From Orobanche coerulescens (taxonomy: Eukaryota; Streptophyta; Magnoliopsida; Lamiales; Orobanchaceae), in the NCBI GenBank assembly GCA_033398695.1, contig CM065809.1, forward strand, positions 86,347,644 to 86,411,643: a DNA stretch of 64,000 bases, in the 5' to 3' direction. The notes under the pieces were generated by a model. The model searched no databases. It was not told the DNA's origin and saw nothing but the letters and a program-made list of their open reading frames with translations. This document shows positions 33,616-45,993 of this stretch, piece after piece; the first letter of the stretch is position 1, and each line of letters starts with the position of its first letter. The translations under genes and the position numbers were made by a program.

Positions 33616-34809
33616 ATTGAGATTTGAGTCTGCATTAAGTACGATAGATTAATTAGTGACTCATTCAATTATGTTCTGAGTATAGAATTAAGGTCTTTTC
33701 TATTCTTGTTACCCAGCTCCCACTATTTTTATCGGAATAACACACTCCCATGTGAAATCCAAAAGTATCGTCGCTCTACTTCATAGTAGTGATCGAGTTA
33801 TTTATAAATTTTAATAGAGGGCAACCGAACAGGTTTCTAGTCTATTAATTTTTATAAAGTGGTGTCCAACACCAACCCATCTAATGGATGATTCGATCTT
33901 CTTTTTCCCCTTATTCACTCCCCTCAACCTATACGGTTTCTATGGTTCGTGAACAAGTTAAGTTTATACCATCAACGCAAATCAGTTTCACAATTGAATC
34001 TTATTCGGCAACCTATCAGGTTTCTAGGGATAAAATTTGCTCCAACCGAAGGCATCCAATGCGCTCCCGGTAATTTATCTGTCCTCCCCGAACAACTACC
34101 CTGATAACTCGGAAGCATAGCACATTCGGTTTGATTTCAATTTCCCGAAAGCTCGATGGAGGGAAGGAAAACCTTGAAACCTTATAAACTTAATAGTTTG
34201 TTGTGGGAGAATTTTCGCGATTAACGTTACACTTTGCAAATTAATCATTTAAGCGCATTTGTGGCATTCATACAATATGAAACAACCATTCACAACCTAG
34301 TTGCTACCAACATATGGTTCATGGACCGTTCCTAGAAAACAAAAACTCCGTAATCTAATTACAAGTCTTCGTCTTGAATCTTCGTCTTCTCGAAACGGAT
34401 ATTCCTCCGGTCTTCGTCATTACATATAAATTTTACACTGAAAATTGCATCCTAGATACAAATATTTCTAGTAAAATAAATAGGCTCAAAACGGCCTTTA
34501 CAACCCAATCAAATAAAACGAACGATTCAAAACTAAGTCCACGAACCACATCCCTATTCAAAAGCATTCATCCACTAAATACTATATAAATGGAAAGCGT
34601 AGAGATACATTGATCCAATCAACAATACGAACCGATCCAATTGATTCACACAATCGGTAATATGATAACGTTCAAAATAATTCGGTCGACCATAAATATT
34701 CCAAAAACCAAATTTCCCTTATAAAATGAAATACCATAAATCATTTTAATCATATTAAATCCAATTTAACATGCGGGAGATTAATTTTCAAGAATACACG
34801 AAAAAATCG

Positions 34810-35035
34810 AGTCGGGGCGAACACGGCCCATGCCGAATGGCACGGTCGGATCGTGCCGGCAGTGTCCAAGACCTTCCTGCCAGACTCGGTCGTGTCGCCT
34901 GACACGGTCGAGTCACTTCCGGAAGCTGCCGGCCAGACACGGCCCGTGTCACCTGACACGGTCGGGTCTGCCTGGCAGTGGCCTGGGGACTGCCGGACAC
35001 GGCCCATGTCACTAGACATGGTCGAGTCACCCTGG
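34810..35035. repeat. GC-rich inverted-repeat cluster in leader of F
   Basis: Words GACACGG, GGCACGG and ACATGG and their complements recur about every 20-40 bp, forming short palindromes. The best is CCGTGTCAGGTGACACGG (8-bp arms, 2-bp loop, at about 34944-34961 counted across strands). The base composition contrasts sharply with the AT-rich surroundings. Confidence 0.75.
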
Positions 35036-35313
35036 CAGCTTCCTACCCTTTGTCCAAAAAGTCGCCCGACGACGATTTGGAGCTCTATTTTCGACCGGAT
35101 ATCCAATATCAATATTTTTCAACATTCATATCTTCACTATAAATCATATTTCCCAGAAATTTAAGATTTATATTTAGACATAAACTTACGAAAAATATAA
35201 CTACAACGAACGTAAAACATGTACCACGATTATGACTAAAATGATTCCAAATCATTCACCATCTAATCGAGCATTCCAAATACCATTATTGTATATACGA
35301 TCGCAAGACCTAC

Positions 35314-35325
35314 GCTCCGATACCA
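35314..35325 (-). other. Primer binding site, element F
   Basis: The minus strand reads TGGTATCGGAGC, one base inside the LTR end. It has the same G variant as in the gypsy elements here. Confidence 0.85.
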
Positions 35326-35326
35326 C

Positions 35327-37317
35327 TGTTGGAATTCAGTGCCTAAAACGAAGGCCCAGCGGAAGCGGTAAAACGAAAATTAATTCAATCCGAATCCCTA
35401 CAAGGATCGATCGAGCTACGTATATACGAACATATTAACGAAAAGCAAGAGTTGTAAGAAACTCACCCTTGAAGTCCGTTGATTAAATGGCAACCTTCTC
35501 TTGAGCTATTCCCCAAGCTTTGCTTGATCTCTACGAATCCAATCCGCTCCAAGCCCTTGAACGATCCAATGCCGAAAGCACCGCGTCTCTACTTACCAGG
35601 CACCAGAAAAACGATCGGAACAATACTCACCTCGTTATCCTCCAAGGATGCGGCTAGATCAAAGTGAGTAAGCTTGTTATAGATATTAATATCACTCTAA
35701 GTGTATGAATATCTATCTCTCTCAATATTTCCTCACAAAATTTCTCTAAGAAGTTATGAAGAAGATGAATAAAGAAGAAGATGATGAAGAAGACTTCTCT
35801 CTCTCTCTCCTCTTGCAACCTCACGTATGGAATCAAATGAATGAAGTGAGTTTGATGAGAAGTCTTCCTCTCTTTATTCTATTTCCACTCACATGCAAAA
35901 CAAATCATCCCATATGATATTTTGCCCCACAAGCCATGTTCCTTAATATAAAAAGGGAAACAACAAGACAATAGGAAGGTGGGTGGAAGGGGTTGGGGCG
36001 GCCCATGTAGAACTCGGATGAGTTTGGTTCGTTTCGGACTCCCGAAAGTCCAAACAGATAAACTCCAATTCCGTTTCGATGTATTTATATAGATTAATTA
36101 ATGCAATTAATTAAACATATCAAATTCAAAATAATATAATTATTTTCTCCAAGAAATAATTATTTACATGAATTAAGTTAATCGCCCTGTAATTTATTTA
36201 ATTCATTGAGGCCGTAAATCAATTTATCCAATAAATTGATTTAGACATCTAATGTCCCAAATTAGATAACCAATATCTAATATTCATAATGAGAGAATAA
36301 GCTCGATTCAGTCCGTCGTCAATCCTATTACGCGACTCGGTAGGTCCATCTCAGTCAGCAATGGGAGGAACCAAAGAGTACTAGCACCACCTAGCCAGCC
36401 TGGCGGCCTACACTATACCCCAAATGAGAACGAATGATTGGGATCATTCAAGAACCATTCTGTCGTGAATACCAGTACACGTATAAACCCTTCTTTGAAA
36501 TTTCCCGATCAAGTTATAGGGTCACGGTCAGTCAAACCCTATCTGTAGTTGACGCTATGCATGTGTTAATGCAAATCGAGATCATCGAGCTGTCGTGTAT
36601 CTAATACAACTAGCTCCAATACTTTGGCGAAAGACTTATGATCTCATCTGCCAATAACCGCATAGGACATATAACCCGCTCACTAACGAGAGAAAGAATT
36701 CTATCTTGGTATTCAGTAGGACCTACTACTTGCCCGTCAAGATGCACGTCAAGGTTGACCCCCGCCTTTCGGTTTACAGGGTCGAACTACTCTAATGAAA
36801 ATTTTGACGTCACAAGCACATCCCCACTAAATCCTCAAGTCTAAGGTTCACGAATACCTATCACAACCTTTCGATTCCGTCATTGACTGTCCCGGAGTGA
36901 AATCTGTGTGACGAATCGAGGGTGAGTCGGTTTGAGTATACTAATCCAATTAGCATACCTATAATGTGTGCTCCCACTAACCATTAGCGTTCGACAGGCA
37001 CTCTCCATGTCAAAGAACACGTCATACAAGTCTTCACATAAACTTAACGCCCAGTCAAGTTTCATTGACTTGCGAACGATTAAGTATTTGAGCTATAAAC
37101 CTTTCCAGTGCCGACCCCCTTATCCAATAAGGAGTGGAACGTTTTGCTCTCAAATACACGGACTAGTTTCTATGTGTATATTTACGAGTTAGGAATGCCA
37201 GTAACTACCAGTAAATAAATAAACATTCATTGCCTTATATAATTGATTTACATAATTACAAGTGCAATGCCCTCGCTCAACATCCTCTGAGTGGCATTCG
37301 AAGGCATACTTCTAACA
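35327..37317 (-). repeat. Element F 5' LTR (1991 bp)
   Basis: It runs from TGTTGGAATTC to TTCTAACA on the plus strand, collinear with 27685-29677. Many transitions separate the copies. No genes are seen. Confidence 0.93.
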
Positions 37318-38492
37318 TTCTCCAGTGTAAATAATTACACAGCTACCGGAAGTCATAGAGAAGACTGAACCAGTGGCTGAGGATTCGATGGATTCTATGG
37401 CAAATCGAGGTGAGCATCAACCTCCTCCTGAAAGGCCTCCTATGCGAAGATTGAACTATGAACAACTGCCTGATAATCAAAATGATAGTAACAAGCCTGT
37501 AGTAGGTAATCGATTGTCTGTCAATGGTCTCCAACTAGAATATACAGCCCCTACCATAGATGAAAAATGGTGTATGCTTGAGTTTTTCTGATGAAGAGTT
37601 AGAGGAGGAAACTGGTAAATGGGCTAATTCCTTAGTGTTTTATGTCATTGGTGCTGACCATACCCTAGTTTACCTTGATAATTTCATTGCTAAAGCATGG
37701 GCTGCTGTGGATAAACCTGTTCTGCATCAATATGATGAGTGTTTCTTCATAGCTAGGTTTAAAAGTGCAGAGGAATGTGATAAGGTATTAGTAGGGGGAC
37801 CTCATACTATAAAAAATCAGCTATGGTATTAAGTAGGTGGATTCCAGAGTCTGAGTTTGTTAAGTTTAAAAGTACTATGTTACACATTTGGGTGAAGTTC
37901 CCTTACTTACCATTGCAGTATTGGGGGTAAGAGGAGCCTGTGTAGAATTGCTAGTGTGATTGGAGACCACAACACACTGATGAGCACACAGTTACTCAAT
38001 CAAGAGTGGCTTATGCTAGAGTTTTGATTGTTGTGGATTTAAGTCAACCTATGCCCAAAGTTGTGAAAATTAAGAGGAAGAATGGTTCAGTTTTGAAGCA
38101 AGAGGTGATATATGAATGGTATCCTCGGTATTGCCAAAAATGTCAAGAGATTGGTCATGATTGTAATGGTCAACCTCAACATAACAGGCCTGAAAACAAG
38201 ATACCTGTTCAAAAAAGGCAGGAGAAGAATGCTCAAGCTACATAAAGACCTATTAGGAAAGGGCAGCAGAGAAATAATAACAAAAGAGACTTGGATACTC
38301 GTCAGGAAATGTGCTCCCACAAATACAGTTAATGGAGATAATGTTGTGAATAGAGAGGAGCCCAACCAGTTACAAGTACTAAGCACTATTCATGAGCAAC
38401 AGGAGGAAGCAGTAATAGAGAATATAGTGTTTGGTTCAATTGGGAAGACTACGAAGGCTCCTACAACAGGCCCTTTATCTTCTTTGCAATGA
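37318..38492 (+). pseudogene. LINE ORF1, main part (DUF4283-like and zinc knuckle)
   Basis: After the TTCTC target copy, ORF1 resumes as TQLPEVIEKTEPVAEDSM. It continues through LSVNGLQLEYTAPTIDE, a DUF4283-like stretch (FYVIGADHTLVYLDNF, ARFKSAEECDKVLVGGP) and WVKFPYLPLQYWG. A zinc knuckle, CQKCQEIGHDC, lies at about 38132-38164. At least three frame changes and one stop are needed. The last frame ends TTGPLSSLQ at a TGA (38490-38492) that overlaps the ORF2 start. The protein would bind LINE RNA. Confidence 0.82.
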
Positions 38493-41400
38493 CTATATCC
38501 TCTTGGAATGTAAGAGGATTAAATAAAGGCCTCGGACAGGAGGAGGTGAATAAATTCATTAGAGAAAATAACATAGAAGGTTTGGGACTGCTTGAAACAA
38601 GAGTCAAGCAACTTAAAACATGTAAATGCAGAAAGTTGTTTGGATCTAGTTGAGAATTTTCAGATAATTACAGTTTTACTGAAAATGGGAGGATTTGGAG
38701 AGCTTGGTATAGTTTGACTGTCCAATCTAGAGCTATTTCTTTTACTTCTCAGACAATACATGGATATATTTATAGAATTGATGGAACTATGAGCTGTTTT
38801 GTTACTTTTGTATTTAACTCACTTGAGGAGAGAGAACCTTTGTGGAGAGAACTGCATAGTTTAGCTGCCCAAGTATAAGACGCTTGGATCATTCATGGGC
38901 ACTTCAATAATGTGTTACATACATAAGATAGAATGGGAGGGTTGGATGTAACTGAAAATGAATGTGCTAACTTCAGGGAGGCCATAAATGCAGCACAACT
39001 CCAAGATTTGACTTATGTTGGGAGGAGTTATACATGGTGAAATAATGAGAAGGACAATCTCATTTGCACAAGGATTGATAGATGTATGGGAAATAGGCTT
39101 TGGTTTCAAGCCTTTAGTTCATACTTTGTTATGTCCTTAATCCAGGTTCTTCAGACCACTCCCCTCTAGTACTTCAAGGTGGTAGGGTCCTAACTCAACC
39201 AAAGCAACAATTTAGATTTATGAACTATCTTGTGGAGCACAAAGAGTTTCTGATATAGTAAGAGACAGTTGGAATGCAGATGTCAAGAGGGGTCAAAATG
39301 TTTCAGGTTTGGTCTAGACTCAAGCCTTTAAGGAGAAGGTTGAGAGAGTTGAGTAAGCCATATTCTAACACTCAACCGAGCATTGAAAATGCAAAAACTA
39401 GACTAGACAGAGCCCATAACCTGTTGCAAGCTGATCCATTAAATAAGTTACTTTTGATAATGAGAGGAATGCATTGACTGAGTACGAGAAGTGGATGAAA
39501 GCTGAAGAGAGAATTTTGAAATAACAATCTAAGATTCATTGGCTCAAGTGTGGGGATAATAATAACAAATTTTTACATGCTAGACTTAAATTAAGGAGAA
39601 AAACTGTAATCCATGTTTTCTTCAATACAGCAGGAGAGAAGTTGATAGAAGATGGTGCTATTCAATCTGAGGAGTTGAACTTCTATAAACAACTTCTGGG
39701 AGCCCCAACTAAAAAAACACTTTCTGTGGATGTCCAATTGCTCAGGAAGGGTAAGTTGCTTGGACCTGAGCAAAGAGCTCTCCTTGCTTCACCAGTCAGT
39801 TGTAAAGAAGTGAAAGAAGCTCTTATGACTATTGGAGATGAAAAATCCCCAGGAATTGATGGTTATTCATCAAAATTCTTCAAGGGCGCTTGGAGTGTAG
39901 TTGGAAATGATGTTACTGCAATTGTGAAAGACTTCTTTATTTTTGGAAAATTCTTGAAGAGTGTTAACACAACACTAATCACCTTAATTCCTAGGAGAAC
40001 TGCAGCTAACACTATTAAGGACTACAAGCCCATAGCATGCTGTACAGTCCTTTAAAAATTATCTCCAAGATAATCACATCAAGAATGAGTGCAGTTATGA
40101 GTTTTATGGTGGGATCTGAGTAGGCAGCTTTTGTTTCTGGAAGATTTATTCAAGATAATACAATTCTGGCTCAAGAGCTTATAAGAGGGTATGGGAGAAA
40201 ATGGATGTCAGCTAGATGTATGATCAAGGTTGGCCTGCAGAAAGCCTATGATTCAAATCATTGGGGCTTCTTAGAACTGTTTTTAATGGGTTTGGGCTTT
40301 CCAGATGTGTTTGTTCGATGGGCAATGAAATGCATGACTACTGTGTCATATAAAATTAACTTGAATGGTGCATTGCTAGAACCTTTTGATGGCAAAAAAG
40401 GCTTAAGACAAGGAGACCCTGTCTCACATATCTCTTTGTCTTAAGTATGGAATAGCTAACGAGGTTACTATACACCTTAAAGGATAATCCAGCTTTCAAG
40501 TACCATCCCAGATGTGCAAGTTTGAAGATTACTCATCTCACATTTGCTGATGATTTATTATTTTTTTCTAAAGGGACACTTGGCTCAATCTCTATTCTCT
40601 TAGAATACTTTGAAAGATTCAGTGCTACATCTGGTTTAATAGCAAATAAATGAAAATATGAAATCTATTTTTCTGGTGTGTCTGATGCTAACAGGGAACT
40701 GATCACTCGACAGGTGCAAATACAAGAGGTTAGCCTTCCATTTAGATACCTTGTTGTTCCTATTAATGCCAAAAGACTATCTATTACACAGTTTCAACCT
40801 CTCATTGAAAAATGGTTAGCAGGGTTCAACATTGGACATCAAAGTTCCTGAGTTATGGTGGAAGACTCCAGTTAGTAAAAAGTGTCTACTCTATACAGAA
40901 CTTCTGGATTCAGGTGTTCCTGTTTTCTAAAAAAGTGATGAAACTGTGGAAACCATTTGTAGGCAATACTTACGGTCTGGAGAACTGGAAGGAAGGAGGG
41001 CACATGTGTCTTGGGATGAGGTTTGTAGACCTTGGACTGAAGGGGGGCTTAATTTGGTTCACTTGCCTACATGGAACAAAGCTTGTATGTTGAAGTTAGT
41101 ATGGGTTTTGCATAAGAAAACTGACAAGCTTTGGATCAAATGGATCCATGCTTTCTATATGAAACAGGCCTATGTGAATACTGTGGAAATCAGTGCAGAT
41201 TGCTCTTACTTGTTTAAGAAACTTTTGAAGTGCAGAAATGAAGTGAGCCAACTACAAAAATGGGGGGATATATTAGCTTCTGAGGAGTTCTGTATGAAGA
41301 AAGCATACTCCTTGTTTAGACCAAACCTACCCAAAGTCTCATGGTATGAACTAATTATGCATAATATAGCTACTCCTAGAGCTAAGATCATAGTTTGGTT

Positions 41401-41838
41401 GGGGTTGAAGAATAGGTTGGCAACTAGAGACAAATTAAGTATATATTGTGCTGAGACTGTACAGAGCTGCTTATTCTGTGATATGAGTTTCGAGAGCCAT
41501 GAGAACTTGTTTTTCAATTGCTTGATCACAAGGGATGTTTGGAAAGCTTTGATATAGTGGTTTGGAAAACCTTGTGCTACTGGAGGATGGACTGAAGTGC
41601 AGCAAGATCTGTGCAGAAACTGAAGGGGAAGCAAGTTGTATGTCGAATTCTGAAAGTTGTTTTCACTGAGTTACTGTATGCCATTTGGATAGAATGCAAT
41701 AAAAGAATATTTCAAGACAAGGAAGAAACTATGCAGAATCTGTTAAGGAGAGTTGTTCAGATTGCGATTTGTAGATGTTCTACTCACCCAAAACTTACAC
41801 CTCTATGTAATTCCTATGAATGCTATCCATCTTTGTGA
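38489..41838 (+). pseudogene. LINE ORF2: endonuclease - reverse transcriptase - zf-RVT end
   Basis: It starts MTISSWNVRGLNKG, a classic ORF2 opening. The endonuclease has LLETRVK, but the catalytic GDFN is GHFN, and SDHSPL is recognisable near 39150. RT follows with SPGIDGYSSKFFK, NTTLITLIPR, RLQKAYD-type VGLQKAYDS (expected Asp is Gly), GLRQGDP and FADDLLFF (40543-40560), whose two Asp residues are intact. The end has the zf-RVT-like PRAKIIVWLGLKNRLATRDKL with CLFC and HENLFFNC. About ten stops and several frame changes make it inactive. It would nick target DNA and prime reverse transcription there. Confidence 0.88.
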
Positions 41839-41935
41839 CTTTCTAGCTAAAATGTAGTAGGTTTTGTTATGTTGTATTGTGGAGATTATGGAGAAATGAG
41901 TCAATGTATTTTCATTGCTACACTGGAATAAAAAG
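41839..41935 (+). other. LINE 3' UTR and polyadenylation signal
   Basis: Non-coding, with AATAAA at 41927-41932 and only a five-A run as tail remnant. Gypsy integrase homology begins immediately after. Confidence 0.6.
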
Positions 41936-41944
41936 CTAACACTT

Positions 41945-43088
41945 ATTACCAAGATGTACGGAGACCTTAAGAAACATTTTTGGTGGGTAAACATGAAAAA
42001 TCAAGTAGCTGAATTTGTGGCGCCATGCCTCACATGTCAGAGAATCAAGGCTGAGCATCAGCGACCCTCCAGACTGCTGCAACCACTAGAAGTCCCAGAA
42101 TGGAAATAAGAAATGATAATTATGGACTTCATTACTGACCTGCCAAGACACGAGGGGGCTATAACACAATTTGGGTGACCATCAACAGATTGATGAAATC
42201 ATCATATTTTGTGCCGGTTAAAAGGGATAGCTTGCAAACATTGTCTAGAACTTGTATTCGGGAGATTGTTCGACTCCATGGAGTTCCAGCAGATATATTA
42301 TCTAATAGAGATCCAAGATTTGTATCTCGATTCTAGAAAGTCTTCCACAAAGAATTGTCAACTTCCTTAAGTTTTTGCACTAGTGCTCACCCCCAGACAG
42401 ACGGGCAATCTGAACGAACCATCCAAACTCTTGAGGACATGTTAAGAGCCTGCATGCTAGACTTTCAAGGAAAGTGGGATCGTCATATACCATTGGCCTA
42501 ATTCGCGTATAATAATAGTTACCAAGCAACAATTGGAATGGCACTGTATGAAGCTCTGTACGGGAGGAAGTGCCGATCCCCACTCCAATGGGAAATTGAT
42601 GACCAGTGGATACCAAAGACTCAACAAATATAACCCTCACTAACAAACATAGATTTGGTAAAAGAAACCATGGACAAAGTGCAATTGAATAAAGATACAA
42701 TCCGCATAGCACAAAGTAGACAAAAGAGTTATGCCGATCAATGGAGGACGAACTTAGTCCTAGATACGTCGGACCATTCAAGATCATTGAACCAATTGGA
42801 CGGCTAGCATACTGCCTTGAACTTTCGAATAATCTTTCTGGAATGCACGATATTTTTCATGTCTCAAGGTTGAATAAATACCATCCAGACCCAACTCACG
42901 TTCTTACAGCAGATATTCCGCATATCAAGAAAAACCTAACGTGTGAAGAGATGCCAATAAAAATCATTAATCGACAAGTGCGAGAATTGAGAAAGAAATG
43001 GATCCCTTTAGTCAAAGTCGTTTGGTCAAATCACACCCAAGAGGACAATGCTACGTGGGAAGCAGAAGATGAGATGAGGAAAACCTAA
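41945..43088 (+). pseudogene. pol: Element G integrase with chromodomain
   Basis: It starts in the zinc-binding domain (TKMYGDLKKHFWW ... CLTCQRIKAEHQRP), then the core with MDFITDLP. The second catalytic region reads SNRDPRF instead of SDRDGRF, so an Asp is lost. [17 protein letters not shown] follows. A stop replaces the residue in PLA-stop-FAYNNSY where the catalytic Glu should be. About 20-25 codons are missing between SRQKSYADQWR and ELSPRYVGPFKII. The chromodomain end is PLVKVVWSNHTQEDNATWEAE. Multiple stops and a frame change near 42150 add to the damage. It is inactive. Confidence 0.88.
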
Positions 43089-43126
43089 CTAGAGATATTC
43101 TAGATATAATTTGGGGACCAAATTCT

Positions 43127-43142
43127 TTTAAGGAGGGGAGGA
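43127..43142 (+). other. Polypurine tract, element G
   Basis: TTTTAAGGAGGGGAGGA ends at the TG of the LTR (43143). It lies about 40 bases after the integrase stop. Confidence 0.8.
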
Positions 43143-45993
43143 TGTAAAAATTCCATATTTTCGGTAGCATATTATATGTATGACTTATTATATCATAATA
43201 AATTTTAATAAAATAGCAATTTTGCCTCGTAGTTCAATATAATCTATTATTCTCTTATTTATTTATGAATTTCGAATTATGTTATAAATTAAATAATCAA
43301 TTAATTAAGGTCAAACTGAAGTGTTGATTTACCGATTGGGTTATGTACCACCACTTAATTATAAGTGGACTCACTAATGGACCATAGTAATTGATTTAAA
43401 AGTTCAATTAGGGCCCAAGACTAAAGATTTGTTTAAACCAGCTTTAACTCTAACCCAACCCATGACCTAACCTACACACTTTTAACCAACTTACAAATAT
43501 ATCAACCATATATAAAAATAAAATAATAATAATAATAATATATAATAATAAAAAAGGGGACAAAATCAGCCACCAAGTAGTAAAATGAGGCGTAGACATA
43601 TTGTGGTTTGTGTATCACACATACATAAGCCTCCATTCCCCATGCCTTTGACCACCTTGTTTTAAACACTTTAAAACACCATTTCTCCTCATTTCCTCAT
43701 GCAAAAATCTGCACTACTTGAAAGAGAGAGAGGGACGAAATTGGTAACGAAGAGACAGAGAGAAGAAGTAGAGGAAGAAGAAAGGAAGAGAAAAGGTAAG
43801 AATTACTCTCAAACCTTAATTTCCATCCTATCTTCCCTTCTTATCCTAACTTGAACTTATCTTGTAATAAAAAAATAAACATCCATGGTGGTGATGTCTC
43901 GGTCGAGTAGGAGAGGCAAGGAGGAGACCAATTCTACTAGCTAAAGGCTTAGAACGAACCTTTACCGTCAAGAAATCGAGGTGGGTGTAACATCATTTTC
44001 AAATTCATATGTGAAATAATTATAAAAATAAAGATGCATGTTCTTTTATATAGTTTATATACTCTTCATTTTATATGTTACAAACATGCATGATGATTTA
44101 TAATTGATTGTGTTGAGAAACTAACAAATTTTGTTGATTGAAATGAAGTGATTAAACTTCTTACAAAAATGATCATGCATGATATGTTGAATATTCTGGA
44201 AATTTATGACCTTGAAGTGATTTATGTGTAATATATGAATATTCATGTGAGGATGGATGTTTAATTCGTGGCCTAACAAAAGTTGAAATTGATAAAAAAA
44301 CGAGCATAAAATGCAATTTCGTGAGTTTAAGAGAACTATGGACATTATTGTTATAAGTATGTAATTTGACTTGGGGTTAGAAAATATAGCGTAATTATGT
44401 GCCAATTATATATCTTTAAAATTTCATAAAAAAATAGAACCTGTTTCCTAAGTTTACGGGTCGAAAAACATCATAAAATGAAACTGTGTAATTTCTTAAA
44501 AAATATGGACCTATTAGGAACTTGCATATATTTTCGGTTTAAAATATAAAATGAGGCTTAAGAACAAGTTTATTCTCTGTCCTTAAAGTTTTTAAAAATC
44601 GAAACTTGTTTCCGATGCTTACGGACTAAAAATCACAATGTAAGATAAATTTGGGGTCAAAATATAAATTCCTTCAAATTTTGGGGCCAAGACAAATTTA
44701 TCTTTCTTGACCGAACATATGGTATATTTTAAAATAAAATTATATCTTTAAAATTCCATAGAATTCCGAAGTCATTTTTTATTTCGGAGTCAAAATGATA
44801 TTTCTAATAGATTTGGGGTCAAATAGTAAATTCCTGCAAAATTGAGGTCAACGACAAATTTTTAAGTCTCTAGACTGAAAATGATATTTGCTTGGACAAA
44901 TTTTTAAGTCTCTGGACCGAAAATGATATTTGCTTAAGTATAAGTATTACGTCCGTAGATTTTATAAAAATCGGAGCTAATTTTAATTTAGGGGTCAAAA
45001 TGATATTTTAAATAAATTCGGGGCGAAATTGAAATTCTGAAAATTCAGTTCAAAACGGAAATTCTGAAAATCCTCCCAGTTCTGGAATTCAAGTTCAATA
45101 TGAACTTTCTCGTAAAATTTCGTCACCATCCATGTTGAAATCCAAACCTTATAATCATGAAAACTAATTTTGACAAATTTCGAGTTATAATTGTAATTTC
45201 AGAAATATCAGTCCCGAAACTGAAGTTTTGAAAATTCTTCTGATTATAGGATCGGATAATCATACTTGATGTTTCCATCAAATCTCATGACCGATCGAAC
45301 TCAATTTGAACCGATCCAATATAATATCTCCGAAAACTCAAAAATATTATTAGGGGAAAGATTCTCCTTCGCGAAAATGTTTAATCCAAAGAATGTCTTC
45401 AAGCAAGTCCATAATCTCATAATGCTCGTGCCACAAATAAACTTCCAATCTCATTGTATAATCAAATTATACTAAGGGTTGCTGCTAATTGACTACGTAA
45501 CCATAATTGTACGCCTGTGCATACATCGTGATGCCTTTAACTGATAAGTGTGACTGTCCGGGAAATAAGTGCTATACAAGCAAAGTGCCATGGATGGGAC
45601 CGTCCTCTAACTCTATCGGGACAAAGTCCCAAGTCGACGGATGGAGGCCACCTCTTAAACCCATGCAAAACAGAGCGCCTAATCTAATATTCGAGGCTAC
45701 ATCTTGAACTTGTAGGAGACACCGCTAGAATCCCAAATCGAGTCGGGATGGTTAGACCGACTCTTGGATCGAGCAGCGCGACTGCGGTTCATGAGCGAGG
45801 CTACCATTTTTGCCTAGTCCCATAACCAAGGAATTGAGCGTTCCGAGGGACCTGGGTCGTAGAATGCGGTATAATCGCGATTATGACATGATCCGGGAGA
45901 AAGACCCACGATCAGGACATGTCTTACCCAGATTAGAGATAAGGAAGCACGTCTAATGTGAAGAGCAGAAGCTCGATAAGTGAGGCTATGGCT
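43143..45993 (+). repeat. Element G 3' LTR, right end cut by element H
   Basis: It starts TGTAAAAATTCC after the PPT. It is AT-rich, with an (AAT)n-like run at 43521-43550, a possible TATA box near 43509, and a 42-bp tandem duplication (44855-44938). No terminal ...CA end matching the start is seen before H begins at 45994. No genes are seen; ORFs at 45266-45475 and 45507-45707 show no family resemblance. Confidence 0.65.
44855..44938 (+). repeat. 42-bp tandem duplication in LTR of G
   Basis: Two units of about 42 bp begin ACAAATTTTTAAGTCTCT and end GATATTTGCTT, differing by a few bases. Confidence 0.85.

Larger units (their letters stand above)
33616..35326 (-). other. Element F long leader (5' UTR)
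   Basis: About 1.7 kb lies between the PBS and the Gag ATG, long for a copia element. It is mostly AT-rich without coding similarity, except for a GC-rich inverted-repeat cluster (34810-35035). A 120-codon ORF over the cluster has a repetitive product (SGDTGRVW-like units) and looks fortuitous. Confidence 0.6.
27685..37317 (-). mobile_element. Element F: Ty1/copia retrotransposon
   Basis: Its 9633 bp are flanked by the duplication TTCTC (27680-27684 and 37318-37322), which lies inside LINE ORF1. LTRs are 27685-29677 and 35327-37317. The minus-strand order is Gag, protease, integrase, RT, RNase H; integrase before RT defines copia. The LTRs differ at many single bases (about eight in the first 60-odd), so the insertion is older than B. 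Several stops and frame changes inactivate it. A long leader of about 1.7 kb precedes Gag. I do not assign the lineage. Confidence 0.95.
27337..41935 (+). mobile_element. Degenerate plant L1-type LINE, split by copia element F
   Basis: The pieces are about 27337-27684 and 37318-41935. They carry ORF1 (DUF4283-like plus CCHC knuckle) and ORF2 (endonuclease, reverse transcriptase, zf-RVT-like end), all on the plus strand. A polyadenylation signal AATAAA at 41927 is followed by a short A run. Many stops and frame changes show an old, inactive copy. The 5' boundary is not certain, and I could not find a target-site duplication. Confidence 0.88.
41936..45993 (+). mobile_element. Element G: 5'-truncated Ty3/gypsy chromovirus remnant
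   Basis: It consists of integrase from the zinc-binding domain to the chromodomain, a PPT, and the start of a 3' LTR. Everything upstream of integrase is missing at the LINE junction. The protein is clearly different from A, C, D and H (for example EPIGRLAYCLELSNNLSGMHDIFHVS), so this is another lineage. Confidence 0.85.

Noticed and set aside
34750..35112. 120-codon minus-strand ORF with SGDTGRVW-like repeats
   Set aside because: It covers the GC-rich inverted repeats in the leader of F, with ORFs on both strands and no copia counterpart.
45266..45707. Small ORFs between G and H as host gene fragments
   Set aside because: Each is under 70 codons with no familiar motif, within the presumed LTR of G.
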